Part shown: piece by piece, positions 1 to 6,193 of the stretch
Layout: each line of letters begins with the position of its first letter
How positions within the stretch are numbered: position 1 is the first letter of the stretch
Assembly (NCBI GenBank): GCA_012729315.1
Contig: JAAYDI010000075.1
Span: 1 to 38,213 of the forward strand
Reading direction: 5' to 3'
DNA from: Planctomycetaceae bacterium
GTDB taxonomy: Bacteria > Planctomycetota > Planctomycetia > Pirellulales > Pirellulaceae
DNA length: 38,213 bases
Notes under the pieces: generated by a model
Told to the model about the DNA's origin: nothing
Seen by the model: only the letters and a program-made list of their open reading frames with translations
Databases searched by the model: none
Translations under genes and position numbers: made by a program

Positions 1-46
1 CACGCTCGCTTCCAGTTCCGCGCAACGAGGACAACCTGTTTTCCTT

Positions 47-409
47 TTGCTTTCCGCCATCGTGGCGGATAACATAACCCATAATGACCAAAACCACCAA
101 GATCAGTTCAAATCCGTGAACGGTTACAGGAATACCCCACCGACCGTCGGCACCGAGCAGCGTCTGGAGGTATGGGAACGCCTGGAATGCCTAGAAAAGA
201 CCATCTATATGCTGCAGGAGAGTCTCGCTCAACTCGCATCTCGCTTGCAGCCTGTGTTGTGTGCGCACCCTGGGACGGATCAGCCCACGCCTAGTGACGA
301 GCCGCAGCGTGCACGGAGCCCGCTGTCAGAGCACATGTATAATCTCGAGAAAGCACTTGATCGTTCCAATTGCGAGCTGCACGAGATGCTCACATTTCTG
401 GAACTCTGA
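47..409 (+). CDS. Hypothetical phage protein, partly coiled coil
   Basis: The reading frame encodes 120 residues and I do not recognise the family. Residues about 40-67 form an amphipathic, Leu/Glu-rich stretch that could be a short coiled coil, followed by a Pro/Ser-rich linker and a second helical segment at the C terminus. The start is uncertain: the TTG at 47 is preceded by GAGG about 16 bases upstream, and a GTG at 62 is also in frame. A methionine is not reached until residue 53. It lies at the left edge of the window, so its upstream neighbour is not visible. The codon use and the lack of a competing frame suggest a real gene, but its function is unknown. Confidence 0.5.
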   Translation: MLSAIVADNITHNDQNHQDQFKSVNGYRNTPPTVGTEQRLEVWERLECLEKTIYMLQESLAQLASRLQPVLCAHPGTDQPTPSDEPQRARSPLSEHMYNLEKALDRSNCELHEMLTFLEL

Positions 410-480
410 GTACACCCATACCTGATGTGTGACTGAGTCTTGAGTGCGTGCAAGGTGTGTCGGGATGCACTAGGAGTACG

Positions 481-573
481 GTGAAAAGCATCCGCCAAAG
501 CCCAGCTTGTAGACAGCGATCCGTACCAGCACGAACAAGACAACCGAATGCCCCGCGCCTGCCGGGGAGCTGA
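481..573 (+). CDS. Possible 30-residue Arg/Pro-rich peptide
   Basis: A GTG at 481 is preceded by AGGAG at 472-476, one of the clearest ribosome-binding sites at this end of the window. It opens a 30-codon frame ending in TGA at 571-573. The peptide is basic and rich in Arg, Pro and Ser, with no recognisable motif. It overlaps the start of the next gene in another frame, so it may be a leader that couples translation to it. The ribosome-binding site is the only strong evidence. Confidence 0.3.
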   Translation: MKSIRQSPACRQRSVPARTRQPNAPRLPGS

Positions 574-1069
574 GCAGCAGGCATGTTTTCTCTGTGTGTG
601 TGACGCGTGCCCGTATCCGGACCTGCCGATGCCTCCTCAGCGCTATCACGTCTGGCATCCTGCCAACTGCGACACGTTTCCCTGGTTCGTCGCGGATTCT
701 CACTCGCGCGAGGGTCGCAAGACGATTGCGCGATTCCAGGACGAGAACCTGGCCCAGAAGGTCGCACGCCGGCTCAATGTGGAAGCGGCCACCGTCGGCG
801 ATGGTTCGATTCCGCAGGAGGTGACACGGCTCCTCGGGGACGCAGCGGCGTCGATCGGGGCCGCCCGCCGGATGATCACGAAGAACTACCTGCCGGCGCG
901 CATCGGGTCGCTGGCTCACCCCACGACCCTGTCCGGCTTGGAGTCTGTGTTGAAGATTCTTGCGCGCGTGATGCGCGAGGACTTGAAGGCAGCAGTTGTT
1001 CGTCCGCCGAAGTCCACTGTCGATGAAGACGATGACGAGGAGTCAGGTGACGACTATGAACGAACGTGA
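548..1069 (+). CDS. Hypothetical protein with Cys-rich N terminus and acidic tail
   Basis: The frame gives 173 residues of unknown family. If translation starts at 548, the N terminus contains a cluster of four cysteines in the pattern C-x2-C-x-C-x2-C that could bind a metal. A start at the ATG at 629 would remove it. The middle (from about residue 55) looks like a helical globular domain. The C terminus ends in a strongly acidic Asp/Glu run (residues about 158-168). No convincing ribosome-binding site precedes either start. Its stop overlaps a further short frame beginning at 1056, as expected of an operon. It may be an early or regulatory phage gene, but the sequence does not say so directly. 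Confidence 0.5.
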   Translation: MPRACRGAEQQACFLCVCDACPYPDLPMPPQRYHVWHPANCDTFPWFVADSHSREGRKTIARFQDENLAQKVARRLNVEAATVGDGSIPQEVTRLLGDAAASIGAARRMITKNYLPARIGSLAHPTTLSGLESVLKILARVMREDLKAAVVRPPKSTVDEDDDEESGDDYERT

Positions 1070-1159
1070 GAAGATCATCGCGGCGATTGAGTGCTGATCC
1101 GCGAGATGTCGCGCCTGACGCGTGAGCGTCGGAAAGAAGGCCGCATCACAGCTATTTAG
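1056..1159 (+). pseudogene. Short basic phage peptide, apparently frame-broken
   Basis: Two short frames abut here. The first starts at ATG 1056 (overlapping the previous stop) and ends at TGA 1095-1097 after 13 residues. The second, in the -1 frame, can be read from about 1094 and ends at TAG 1157-1159. Joined, they give one charged helix of about 34 residues with regular Arg/Glu spacing, which suggests a single small gene with a frameshift between 1089 and 1097. A sequencing error, a real lesion or two separate mini-genes are all possible. The end overlaps the 3' end of the convergent serine recombinase gene. Confidence 0.3.
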
Positions 1160-2057
1160 CTTCTTGAAGACGCCGCTGTCGCTGCTGCTTGATCCCCAGT
1201 CCCATGCTGCGGCAATAAGCCTGGGCCTTGCGCCGGAAGTCGGTCGGGAGCTGCGTCACGTCTTTGATATCGTGATCGCGGATGTAACGCTCGCAGTAGT
1301 AGCCGAACCTGATGCGTTCATCGTTCCAGAGCCGCTTGTAGAACGCGCTCTTGGAAAACATGCGTCCGGCCTTGTGTGCGAGGTGCTGCTCGATGCGACG
1401 GGAGACCTGCTCCATGCTCAGGCCCTCGTACTCGATCAGACGCACGATCTCGCCCATCACCGCGCGTGCGTTCGCATCCCACTGAACGTACGTGTAGACC
1501 TTGCCGTCCCGGCGCCGCATCTTGTAGTGCTTGGTTCCCATCGCAGGCTTGGAGGAGCATGCGCGCCCGGCGGCGCGGGCAGCCTGGTTGTGCAGCAGCA
1601 CGCGTTCTGATAACTGTCGTGCCTCGAGTTCGGCGAAGGCGGCACAGCAGCCGAGGAAACAGCGGTTGAGCGGGTTCTTCGTGTCGATCGACATGCCGTG
1701 CATGTTGACGATGTGCAGGGCAATGTCGTGCTTGTCGAACCAGTCCAGCAGGTTCGCGAAGTCCTTCTGATTCCGCCACAGCCGATCCATCTTGTCGATA
1801 ATCAGCATGTCGCCTTGCCTGAGCACGTTCATGAGCCGGGCGCCGGATTCACGCTGATGAAACGGCCGCTTGCTCGCGCTCACTGCTTTCTGGTCTTCCT
1901 CGATGCCGGCGAAGTCGACGCCGCGGTCGGCCAGGTAGAGGCGGTAATACTGTTCGATCCGCCCTTTCTGTTCAGGAATCGAATCGCCCTGAATCACCTG
2001 CTTGAGATCGGAGACGCGCACATAGCCCCACGCCATGGGGCGGACGGCAGTAAGCAT
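1152..2057 (-). CDS. Serine site-specific recombinase (resolvase/invertase family)
   Basis: The 301-residue product has the N-terminal catalytic domain of serine recombinases. The nucleophile is Ser16 in a GYVRVS motif (Arg14 nearby), followed by the conserved GxSIxxQ segment at 24-30 and the D-R-L-x-R helix at 91-95. The C-terminal half resembles a shortened PF07508 recombinase domain and ends in a basic tail. At 301 residues it is longer than small resolvases (about 180-200) and shorter than large serine integrases (450 or more). The start at 2057 is supported by GAGG shortly upstream; Met8 is an alternative. It lies downstream of and parallel to the DUF1580-like gene, so the two may be cotranscribed. 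Role could be integration, inversion or resolution. The prophage also has a tyrosine integrase at the other end. Confidence 0.88.
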   Translation of the reverse strand: MLTAVRPMAWGYVRVSDLKQVIQGDSIPEQKGRIEQYYRLYLADRGVDFAGIEEDQKAVSASKRPFHQRESGARLMNVLRQGDMLIIDKMDRLWRNQKDFANLLDWFDKHDIALHIVNMHGMSIDTKNPLNRCFLGCCAAFAELEARQLSERVLLHNQAARAAGRACSSKPAMGTKHYKMRRRDGKVYTYVQWDANARAVMGEIVRLIEYEGLSMEQVSRRIEQHLAHKAGRMFSKSAFYKRLWNDERIRFGYYCERYIRDHDIKDVTQLPTDFRRKAQAYCRSMGLGIKQQRQRRLQEAK

Positions 2058-2130
2058 GGGTATCCTCGCGGGGAAAAGAGGGGTAGGTCAGCTCCCGCAA
2101 GTGTAGGAACGCTCCTACGTCTTGTCAAGT

Positions 2131-2355
2131 TTATCGTGAAGCATTCAGTCGCTCGATGAAGCGGATATAGGCTTCCAGCGAGGAAGCATGCCCTGACGGC
2201 AGCTGGACACGCTCCAGCCGTACCCTCTGACCTGTGACTTGATTCTTCCTGCCGTGCTTGCACCACTCGAGCAATGTCTGGTAGTGCGGCTTGCCTGGTA
2301 GGTGACGGCGCAGCTCTGACAGTGGCATCACCTTTTCAATCAGCGGGTTGATCAT
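2131..2355 (-). CDS. DUF1580-like small DNA-binding protein
   Basis: The product from ATG 2355 has 74 residues; a GTG at 2388 would add 11. The arrangement is that of DUF1580, a family I know mainly from Planctomycetes: an L-x-E-L-x-x-x-LP segment, a short helix with a Trp, a G-x-R-x-x-LE strand, then an S-S-x-E-A-x-x-x-F helix. That layout is the winged-helix/excisionase (HTH_17-like) pattern, so DNA binding is likely. A perfect TATAAT on the same strand at 2399-2404 would place the transcript start near 2391, which favours the ATG at 2355. It precedes the serine recombinase by about 70 bases on the same strand and may act as its directionality factor or as a regulator. The family assignment is by pattern only. 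Confidence 0.65.
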   Translation of the reverse strand: MINPLIEKVMPLSELRRHLPGKPHYQTLLEWCKHGRKNQVTGQRVRLERVQLPSGHASSLEAYIRFIERLNASR

Positions 2356-2398
2356 GGTACGTGCGTCCGAACAAAGAACATCTATCACATCCAGTCAA

Positions 2399-2404
2399 AT
2401 TATA
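2399..2404 (-). promoter_or_regulatory. Candidate -10 box of the leftward DUF1580-recombinase promoter
   Basis: The minus strand reads TATAAT, a perfect sigma-70 -10 hexamer, about 45 bases upstream of ATG 2355. At 16-18 bases spacing the -35 position is poor (GGTGAA or similar), so it may be weak or activator-dependent. It sits in the 112-base gap between the leftward recombinase genes and the rightward late operon, where a switch would be expected. Confidence 0.4.
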
Positions 2405-2501
2405 CGGGATGCAATATGGCATTCACCTCCCATCGTCCTGAGGGGGATATGGATTCTGGCAGAGACCACTTCCCCCCACCCCGTCCCGATGGAAGAGTCA
2501 A

Positions 2502-3707
2502 ATGCCTCAGGACGCCACCAATTCGAACGACCCGGTAGAATCATTCGAGCACGCATTTTCCGATGCAGCCCGAGGCGCGGCTGCTCAGCAAGTGCAACCG
2601 CCGGCATCTCCGACGGCCGCCTCCCCGTCCCCACCCAGCGCTGAGATTCCTACTGCGGCTGACGATTCTCCAGCGCCAGCCGGATCACCACCTGCCCAGG
2701 TTTCTCCGTGGGTCCAGGCGGCTGAGGCGGCCGGGCTTTCACATGAGGGGCTCACCGACGAGCAACTCGCCGAGGCCGTGCGAGAGTACATCGGATCGAC
2801 GCGGCCCTATGTCAGCTACGGACAACAGGTGGCGCCCTACGCCGACCAGATCCGCGAGTTCTTCGAACGTCAGGGGCAGTCTCCGTCCCAGCGAGCTGCG
2901 GCGGATGCCAAGACGCCCGACCCGGATGTGTGGGACGAGGAGCGGTACTTCCAGGAGAAGTGGAACGCTCCCAAGTGGGATGACACCTACACCTTCGCCA
3001 TCCAGCAGGGGATGGTGCAGCGCAACGTCGACACAGGACTCTACGAAGCGACGCCGGGATACGAGTCCCTCGTCATCGGACTGCTGCCAGGCCTGAACCA
3101 GGCGACTAGCTTCACCCACAAGCAGTGGCAGGACATCACGCGTGGGAATCCCTACCGCCAGTTCTACGATGTGCTGGCGGAACCGTTGCGTCGGCAATGG
3201 CAGGCCGACATGCAGAAAGTCATCGGCGAGGAATTCGAACGCTACGGCGTTTCTCAGCATGTCAATAGTTTCGAGGCCGAGAACGCGTCATGGATGTATG
3301 CGATTGATCCGCAGACGGGCAATCGCGTCCTGACGCCGCAGGGCCAGGTCTTCTATCAGGAGATCGAGACGTTGCAGGAAGCTGGAGTCACTGACCCGCA
3401 ACGTCTGATTACGCTGGCCATGCGACGCATCTCTCCCTCGACGCCCCCTGTGGCACCTCAAAGCGGCGCACCGGACGCGGCCCCTACACCGCCTCCGATC
3501 CCTGCGCCCGCCGCGAGCCCCCAAGTGGCGAGTGCCGCCCAGCAGGCGACTTTTCTCCAGAACGCCCTGCAACGCGCTGCGCACTCGCCCCAGGCGGGAG
3601 GTTTCGTACAACCCGCGCCTGACCACCCAGTGACCGTTGACGAACACGAGCTGAACAACATGTTCGTCGCGGAGTTTCGCAACGCCCGCGGTGTGGGGCC
3701 ACGGTAA
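2502..3707 (+). CDS. Probable capsid scaffolding protein
   Basis: The 401-residue protein has a disordered Ala/Pro/Ser-rich N terminus (about 1-70), a helical middle (about 70-310) with many charged and aromatic residues, and a second Pro/Ala-rich linker (about 308-340) before a short C-terminal segment. This low-complexity, acidic, helical make-up and the position directly upstream of the major capsid protein candidate fit a scaffolding protein, which organises coat subunits during head assembly and then leaves the head. GGAAGAG lies just upstream of the ATG. It is the first gene of the rightward late operon. No protease motif is visible, so a fused maturation protease is not supported. The assignment rests on composition and position. 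Confidence 0.6.
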   Translation: MPQDATNSNDPVESFEHAFSDAARGAAAQQVQPPASPTAASPSPPSAEIPTAADDSPAPAGSPPAQVSPWVQAAEAAGLSHEGLTDEQLAEAVREYIGSTRPYVSYGQQVAPYADQIREFFERQGQSPSQRAAADAKTPDPDVWDEERYFQEKWNAPKWDDTYTFAIQQGMVQRNVDTGLYEATPGYESLVIGLLPGLNQATSFTHKQWQDITRGNPYRQFYDVLAEPLRRQWQADMQKVIGEEFERYGVSQHVNSFEAENASWMYAIDPQTGNRVLTPQGQVFYQEIETLQEAGVTDPQRLITLAMRRISPSTPPVAPQSGAPDAAPTPPPIPAPAASPQVASAAQQATFLQNALQRAAHSPQAGGFVQPAPDHPVTVDEHELNNMFVAEFRNARGVGPR

Positions 3708-3725
3708 TTTTTGTGAGGTGTCATT

Positions 3726-4841
3726 ATGTCCGATGAATGGGTAGGAATTGCCAACTCGACGCGCCCCAAGTACATGAAGGGCGCGAGTGACTTGACGATC
3801 CGCCGCAGGTATCTGCTGGCTCGGTTGCGGCAGCTGGGCCGGATCCTCTTCAACCAGCACGGCGAGGAATGCCGATGGCAAGTGGAATACTCTCAGCCGC
3901 CCATCGAGTCGTATCCCGACGGCGGTTTGGTGGATTTCAGCAACCACGACGCGTTTCGTACGCTGGCGGTCGACTGGCGCGGGTACGTCGGGACCGACAC
4001 GCTGTCCAAGAAACAGCGGGCGATGAATGCCGGCGACGAATCGCTCATCGATCTATTCCAGACCAAGAGCAACCGCCTGACGAAGGCGATTACGGCGAGT
4101 TTCTCTGGAGAACTGTTCAAGGACGGCGATGCGGTCGGACGCACGGACTGCGTGCATGGAGTCGAGACGTTCTGCGGTGCCGGCGCCTGCGCAGCCGGTG
4201 ACGTGATCGCACAGCCCAGCGACACGTACGGTCTCGGGGCGGTCTCCACCGCCGTCGGAACCTACGGTGGCAACTGGTCGACCGGCCTGACGACCTCGCC
4301 CAACGCCACGATCGCCACCGACTGGCCGAACGGTCAAGGCACCACGGAGTACGACTTCCTCTCTCCCAAGCTCGTGAACTGGTCGAGCACGGGATGGGGT
4401 ACCGGCGCCACGACCTGGGAGGCGAATTGCTGGCGGGCGATCGGCCAGGCGATTACCTGGCTCACCTTCACGGGTGGCGATGACGGCATGCCCGACATCT
4501 GCGTGCTCGCGCCCAACCTCTTCCAGGGTTACAAGAACCACGAAGAGGCGATCCGCCGGATCAGCATTCCGCACAAAGCTGCTTCCGACCTGGGCTTCGT
4601 GGGTAATGTGCTGAACCAGGACGGGTGTGCCATCACGGCCGACTTCGACTGCCCTGCCAATACAGGCTACATGCTCAACTTGTCCCTCGTGACGATCATG
4701 AGCCTCATGCCCGAGCTGTTCTGGATGGAAGGTCCGGACAAGGATCCACGCACCCTGTGGAGCTGGCTGTGGGGCATCGGGTTCTTTGGAAACGTCCAAT
4801 ACTCGCCGAAGAATGTCGCCAAACTTTACAACTATGCGTGA
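3726..4841 (+). CDS. Major capsid protein candidate
   Basis: The 371-residue protein has the overall layout of a phage coat protein: a basic helical N terminus, a long middle rich in Gly/Thr/Trp, and a hydrophobic C-terminal domain ending in Tyr/Asn-rich strands. The segment from about residue 85 to 125 (conserved Lys, Asn-x-Gly and a helix leading to Phe-Ser-Gly) resembles the spine-helix region of HK97-fold coats, but no single motif proves it. GAGGTG precedes the start. It follows the scaffold-like gene and is followed by a probable head accessory gene and a stem-loop. No other protein in the window is a better coat candidate. The placement of the coat gene before the terminase is unusual. 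Confidence 0.7.
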   Translation: MSDEWVGIANSTRPKYMKGASDLTIRRRYLLARLRQLGRILFNQHGEECRWQVEYSQPPIESYPDGGLVDFSNHDAFRTLAVDWRGYVGTDTLSKKQRAMNAGDESLIDLFQTKSNRLTKAITASFSGELFKDGDAVGRTDCVHGVETFCGAGACAAGDVIAQPSDTYGLGAVSTAVGTYGGNWSTGLTTSPNATIATDWPNGQGTTEYDFLSPKLVNWSSTGWGTGATTWEANCWRAIGQAITWLTFTGGDDGMPDICVLAPNLFQGYKNHEEAIRRISIPHKAASDLGFVGNVLNQDGCAITADFDCPANTGYMLNLSLVTIMSLMPELFWMEGPDKDPRTLWSWLWGIGFFGNVQYSPKNVAKLYNYA

Positions 4842-4861
4842 GTGACACTGTCTGGTCACGC
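4836..4861 (+). terminator. Stem-loop just after the major capsid gene
   Basis: GCGTGA at 4836-4841 pairs with TCACGC at 4856-4861 across 14 bases, and a nested alternative pairs GTGAC 4842-4846 with GTCAC 4855-4859. No U-run follows, so a classical rho-independent terminator is not supported. It could be a partial terminator, an mRNA 3' stabiliser that raises coat expression, or chance. Confidence 0.25.
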
Positions 4862-4913
4862 GATTACACTTGCCCAACTTTTCATGTTGAAATCAGTTTA
4901 GGGAATACAAACC

Positions 4914-5555
4914 ATGGCAGACAATGTTGCTCCTCTCCCCGGACGTGGGAAGACTCTGTTAAGCGGTGCCAACCGTACTCTGTCGGCTACCGGCGCAGCC
5001 TCCAAACTGGAGGGCCTGTGCAAAAACTTCAACGACCGCGATTCAGCGGCTGCGTCCTTCAACCAGGTACGCAGCCAGAAGACGGTCAAGATGATGCTCG
5101 TCCGCAACGTCTCGGGAATTGCTCTGGCCGCGAAATCCGTCGTGAAGTGGGCGACCGGCTATCGCAATCGCCGCGTCGGAGGGTATTGCTCAGTCAATTT
5201 TGAAGAGGTGGCCGGCGTCGTCGATGAATTCATCGGCTCGGCCGGCGTTCCAAACAACGACCTCTTCTGGCTGGCCGTCGCCGGGCCCTCGTTGGTCCGC
5301 AAGTCGCTCGCGGCCAACGCGGAATGCGTCATTGCGGAGGGCCAGGTTCTTGTCGCACTCACGGCCGTTACCAGCCAGGCGGCAACGGCTGGGCGCATCC
5401 TGCCATTTGCGGCCACGAGTGACGTGACGAGTATCGGCAGCATGTCATTGAATCGGGTTGGACGAGCCCTCTCTGCCAGCACCACGTCGCAGACGGGAGG
5501 CAGCGTCACGCCCGATATCCTGGTCGACCTGGAGATCCAGGCCCAGGCATCCTGA
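4914..5555 (+). CDS. Probable virion protein (head accessory or decoration)
   Basis: The 213-residue product is rich in Ala, Ser, Val and Thr, with alternating hydrophobic patches that predict beta structure (especially about 100-210) and few charged runs. It has no catalytic motif. Its place directly after the coat gene and before the small genes suggests a head decoration or coat-associated protein. The ATG is preceded by AGGGAA. The 72-base gap upstream, carrying the stem-loop, is one of the longer gaps inside the late operon, so its expression might differ from that of the coat. The functional label is inferred from position and composition. Confidence 0.55.
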   Translation: MADNVAPLPGRGKTLLSGANRTLSATGAASKLEGLCKNFNDRDSAAASFNQVRSQKTVKMMLVRNVSGIALAAKSVVKWATGYRNRRVGGYCSVNFEEVAGVVDEFIGSAGVPNNDLFWLAVAGPSLVRKSLAANAECVIAEGQVLVALTAVTSQAATAGRILPFAATSDVTSIGSMSLNRVGRALSASTTSQTGGSVTPDILVDLEIQAQAS

Positions 5556-5639
5556 GTCATCCTTACGGGGTTGAACCGTACGTACGGGACGGCGACTGAG
5601 GTTCTCCCTTGGTCGCTGTTTTTTTCAGAAAGGCATCAC

Positions 5640-5858
5640 GTGGCGGTCGATCAGCCGAAACTCGACAACTGGTTCGCGTACCACCGCGTCAAGCCCGAAC
5701 AGCGGGCGGACGTAGAGGCGATCCGGAAAGCAGCCAAGCATTTCGCCCGCACCGTGCTCGAGCATACACCAGCCTGTCCGGACCAATCGACAGCGATTCG
5801 GAAAATCCGCGAGGCAATGTTCATCGCACATGCCTCGATCACCTGTTCAGGGAGGTAG
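5640..5858 (+). CDS. acb2: Acb2-type anti-CBASS protein (cyclic-nucleotide sponge)
   Basis: From the GTG at 5640 (AAAGG six bases upstream) the product has 72 residues, the usual size of Acb2. It shows the family pattern: L-D-N-x-F-x-Y-H near the N terminus (Phe12, Tyr14, His15), a long helix with conserved Ile-Arg and Ala-Lys positions (28-33), a C-P-D-x-S-x-A-I turn, and a final helix E-A-M-x-x-A-x-A-S-I. Acb2 proteins form helical bundles that bind cyclic di- and trinucleotides and so block CBASS (and, for some, Thoeris) signalling; the YH motif Tyr is, as I recall, a ligand contact. A TTG at 5571 would extend the frame, but the extension has no family similarity. It lies between the head gene and a small gene with a strong ribosome-binding site, so it would be produced late. 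No activity is demonstrated here. Confidence 0.82.
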   Translation: MAVDQPKLDNWFAYHRVKPEQRADVEAIRKAAKHFARTVLEHTPACPDQSTAIRKIREAMFIAHASITCSGR

Positions 5859-5863
5859 CAGAC

Positions 5864-6145
5864 ATGGCGCTCACTCATTTCGCAAAAGACTGTCTCAAGC
5901 GTGGCGTGGCCAACAACCAGGCCGGCGCGAATCTGGCCACGGTCATTGACGCAGGAACTGGGACGATTACCCAGCCCAGCAAGGAGGCTCTGTGTGTGGC
6001 CGTTGGCAACCATGCCATCGGATATGGATTGGCGACGAAATTTGCCGCCGATACAGAGCTTGCCCACAGCGAGACCTGGAGGCTCGCGCAGATGTTAGGC
6101 AGTTACACTGCGGCACTGGCGATCAAGGCGGAGCAGGAGGACTAG
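5864..6145 (+). CDS. Small hypothetical phage protein
   Basis: The ATG at 5864 follows a near-perfect GGAGGT at 5851-5856, and the frame gives 93 residues. The product is Ala/Thr-rich, with short hydrophobic strands and a final helix. There are two Cys residues and no motif I know. It begins six bases after the Acb2-like gene stops, so the two are surely cotranscribed, and its strong ribosome-binding site predicts abundant product, as expected of a minor structural or head-completion protein. Function is unknown. Confidence 0.65.
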   Translation: MALTHFAKDCLKRGVANNQAGANLATVIDAGTGTITQPSKEALCVAVGNHAIGYGLATKFAADTELAHSETWRLAQMLGSYTAALAIKAEQED

Positions 6146-6193
6146 ACGCAGCACTGCCCGCATTCAACCCCGTTTCAATCCCCGGAGTTCGTT

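Noticed and set aside
5571-5639. TTG-initiated N-terminal extension of the Acb2-like gene
   Set aside because: No ribosome-binding site fits it, and the added 23 residues have no match to the family; GTG 5640 has AAAGG six bases upstream.
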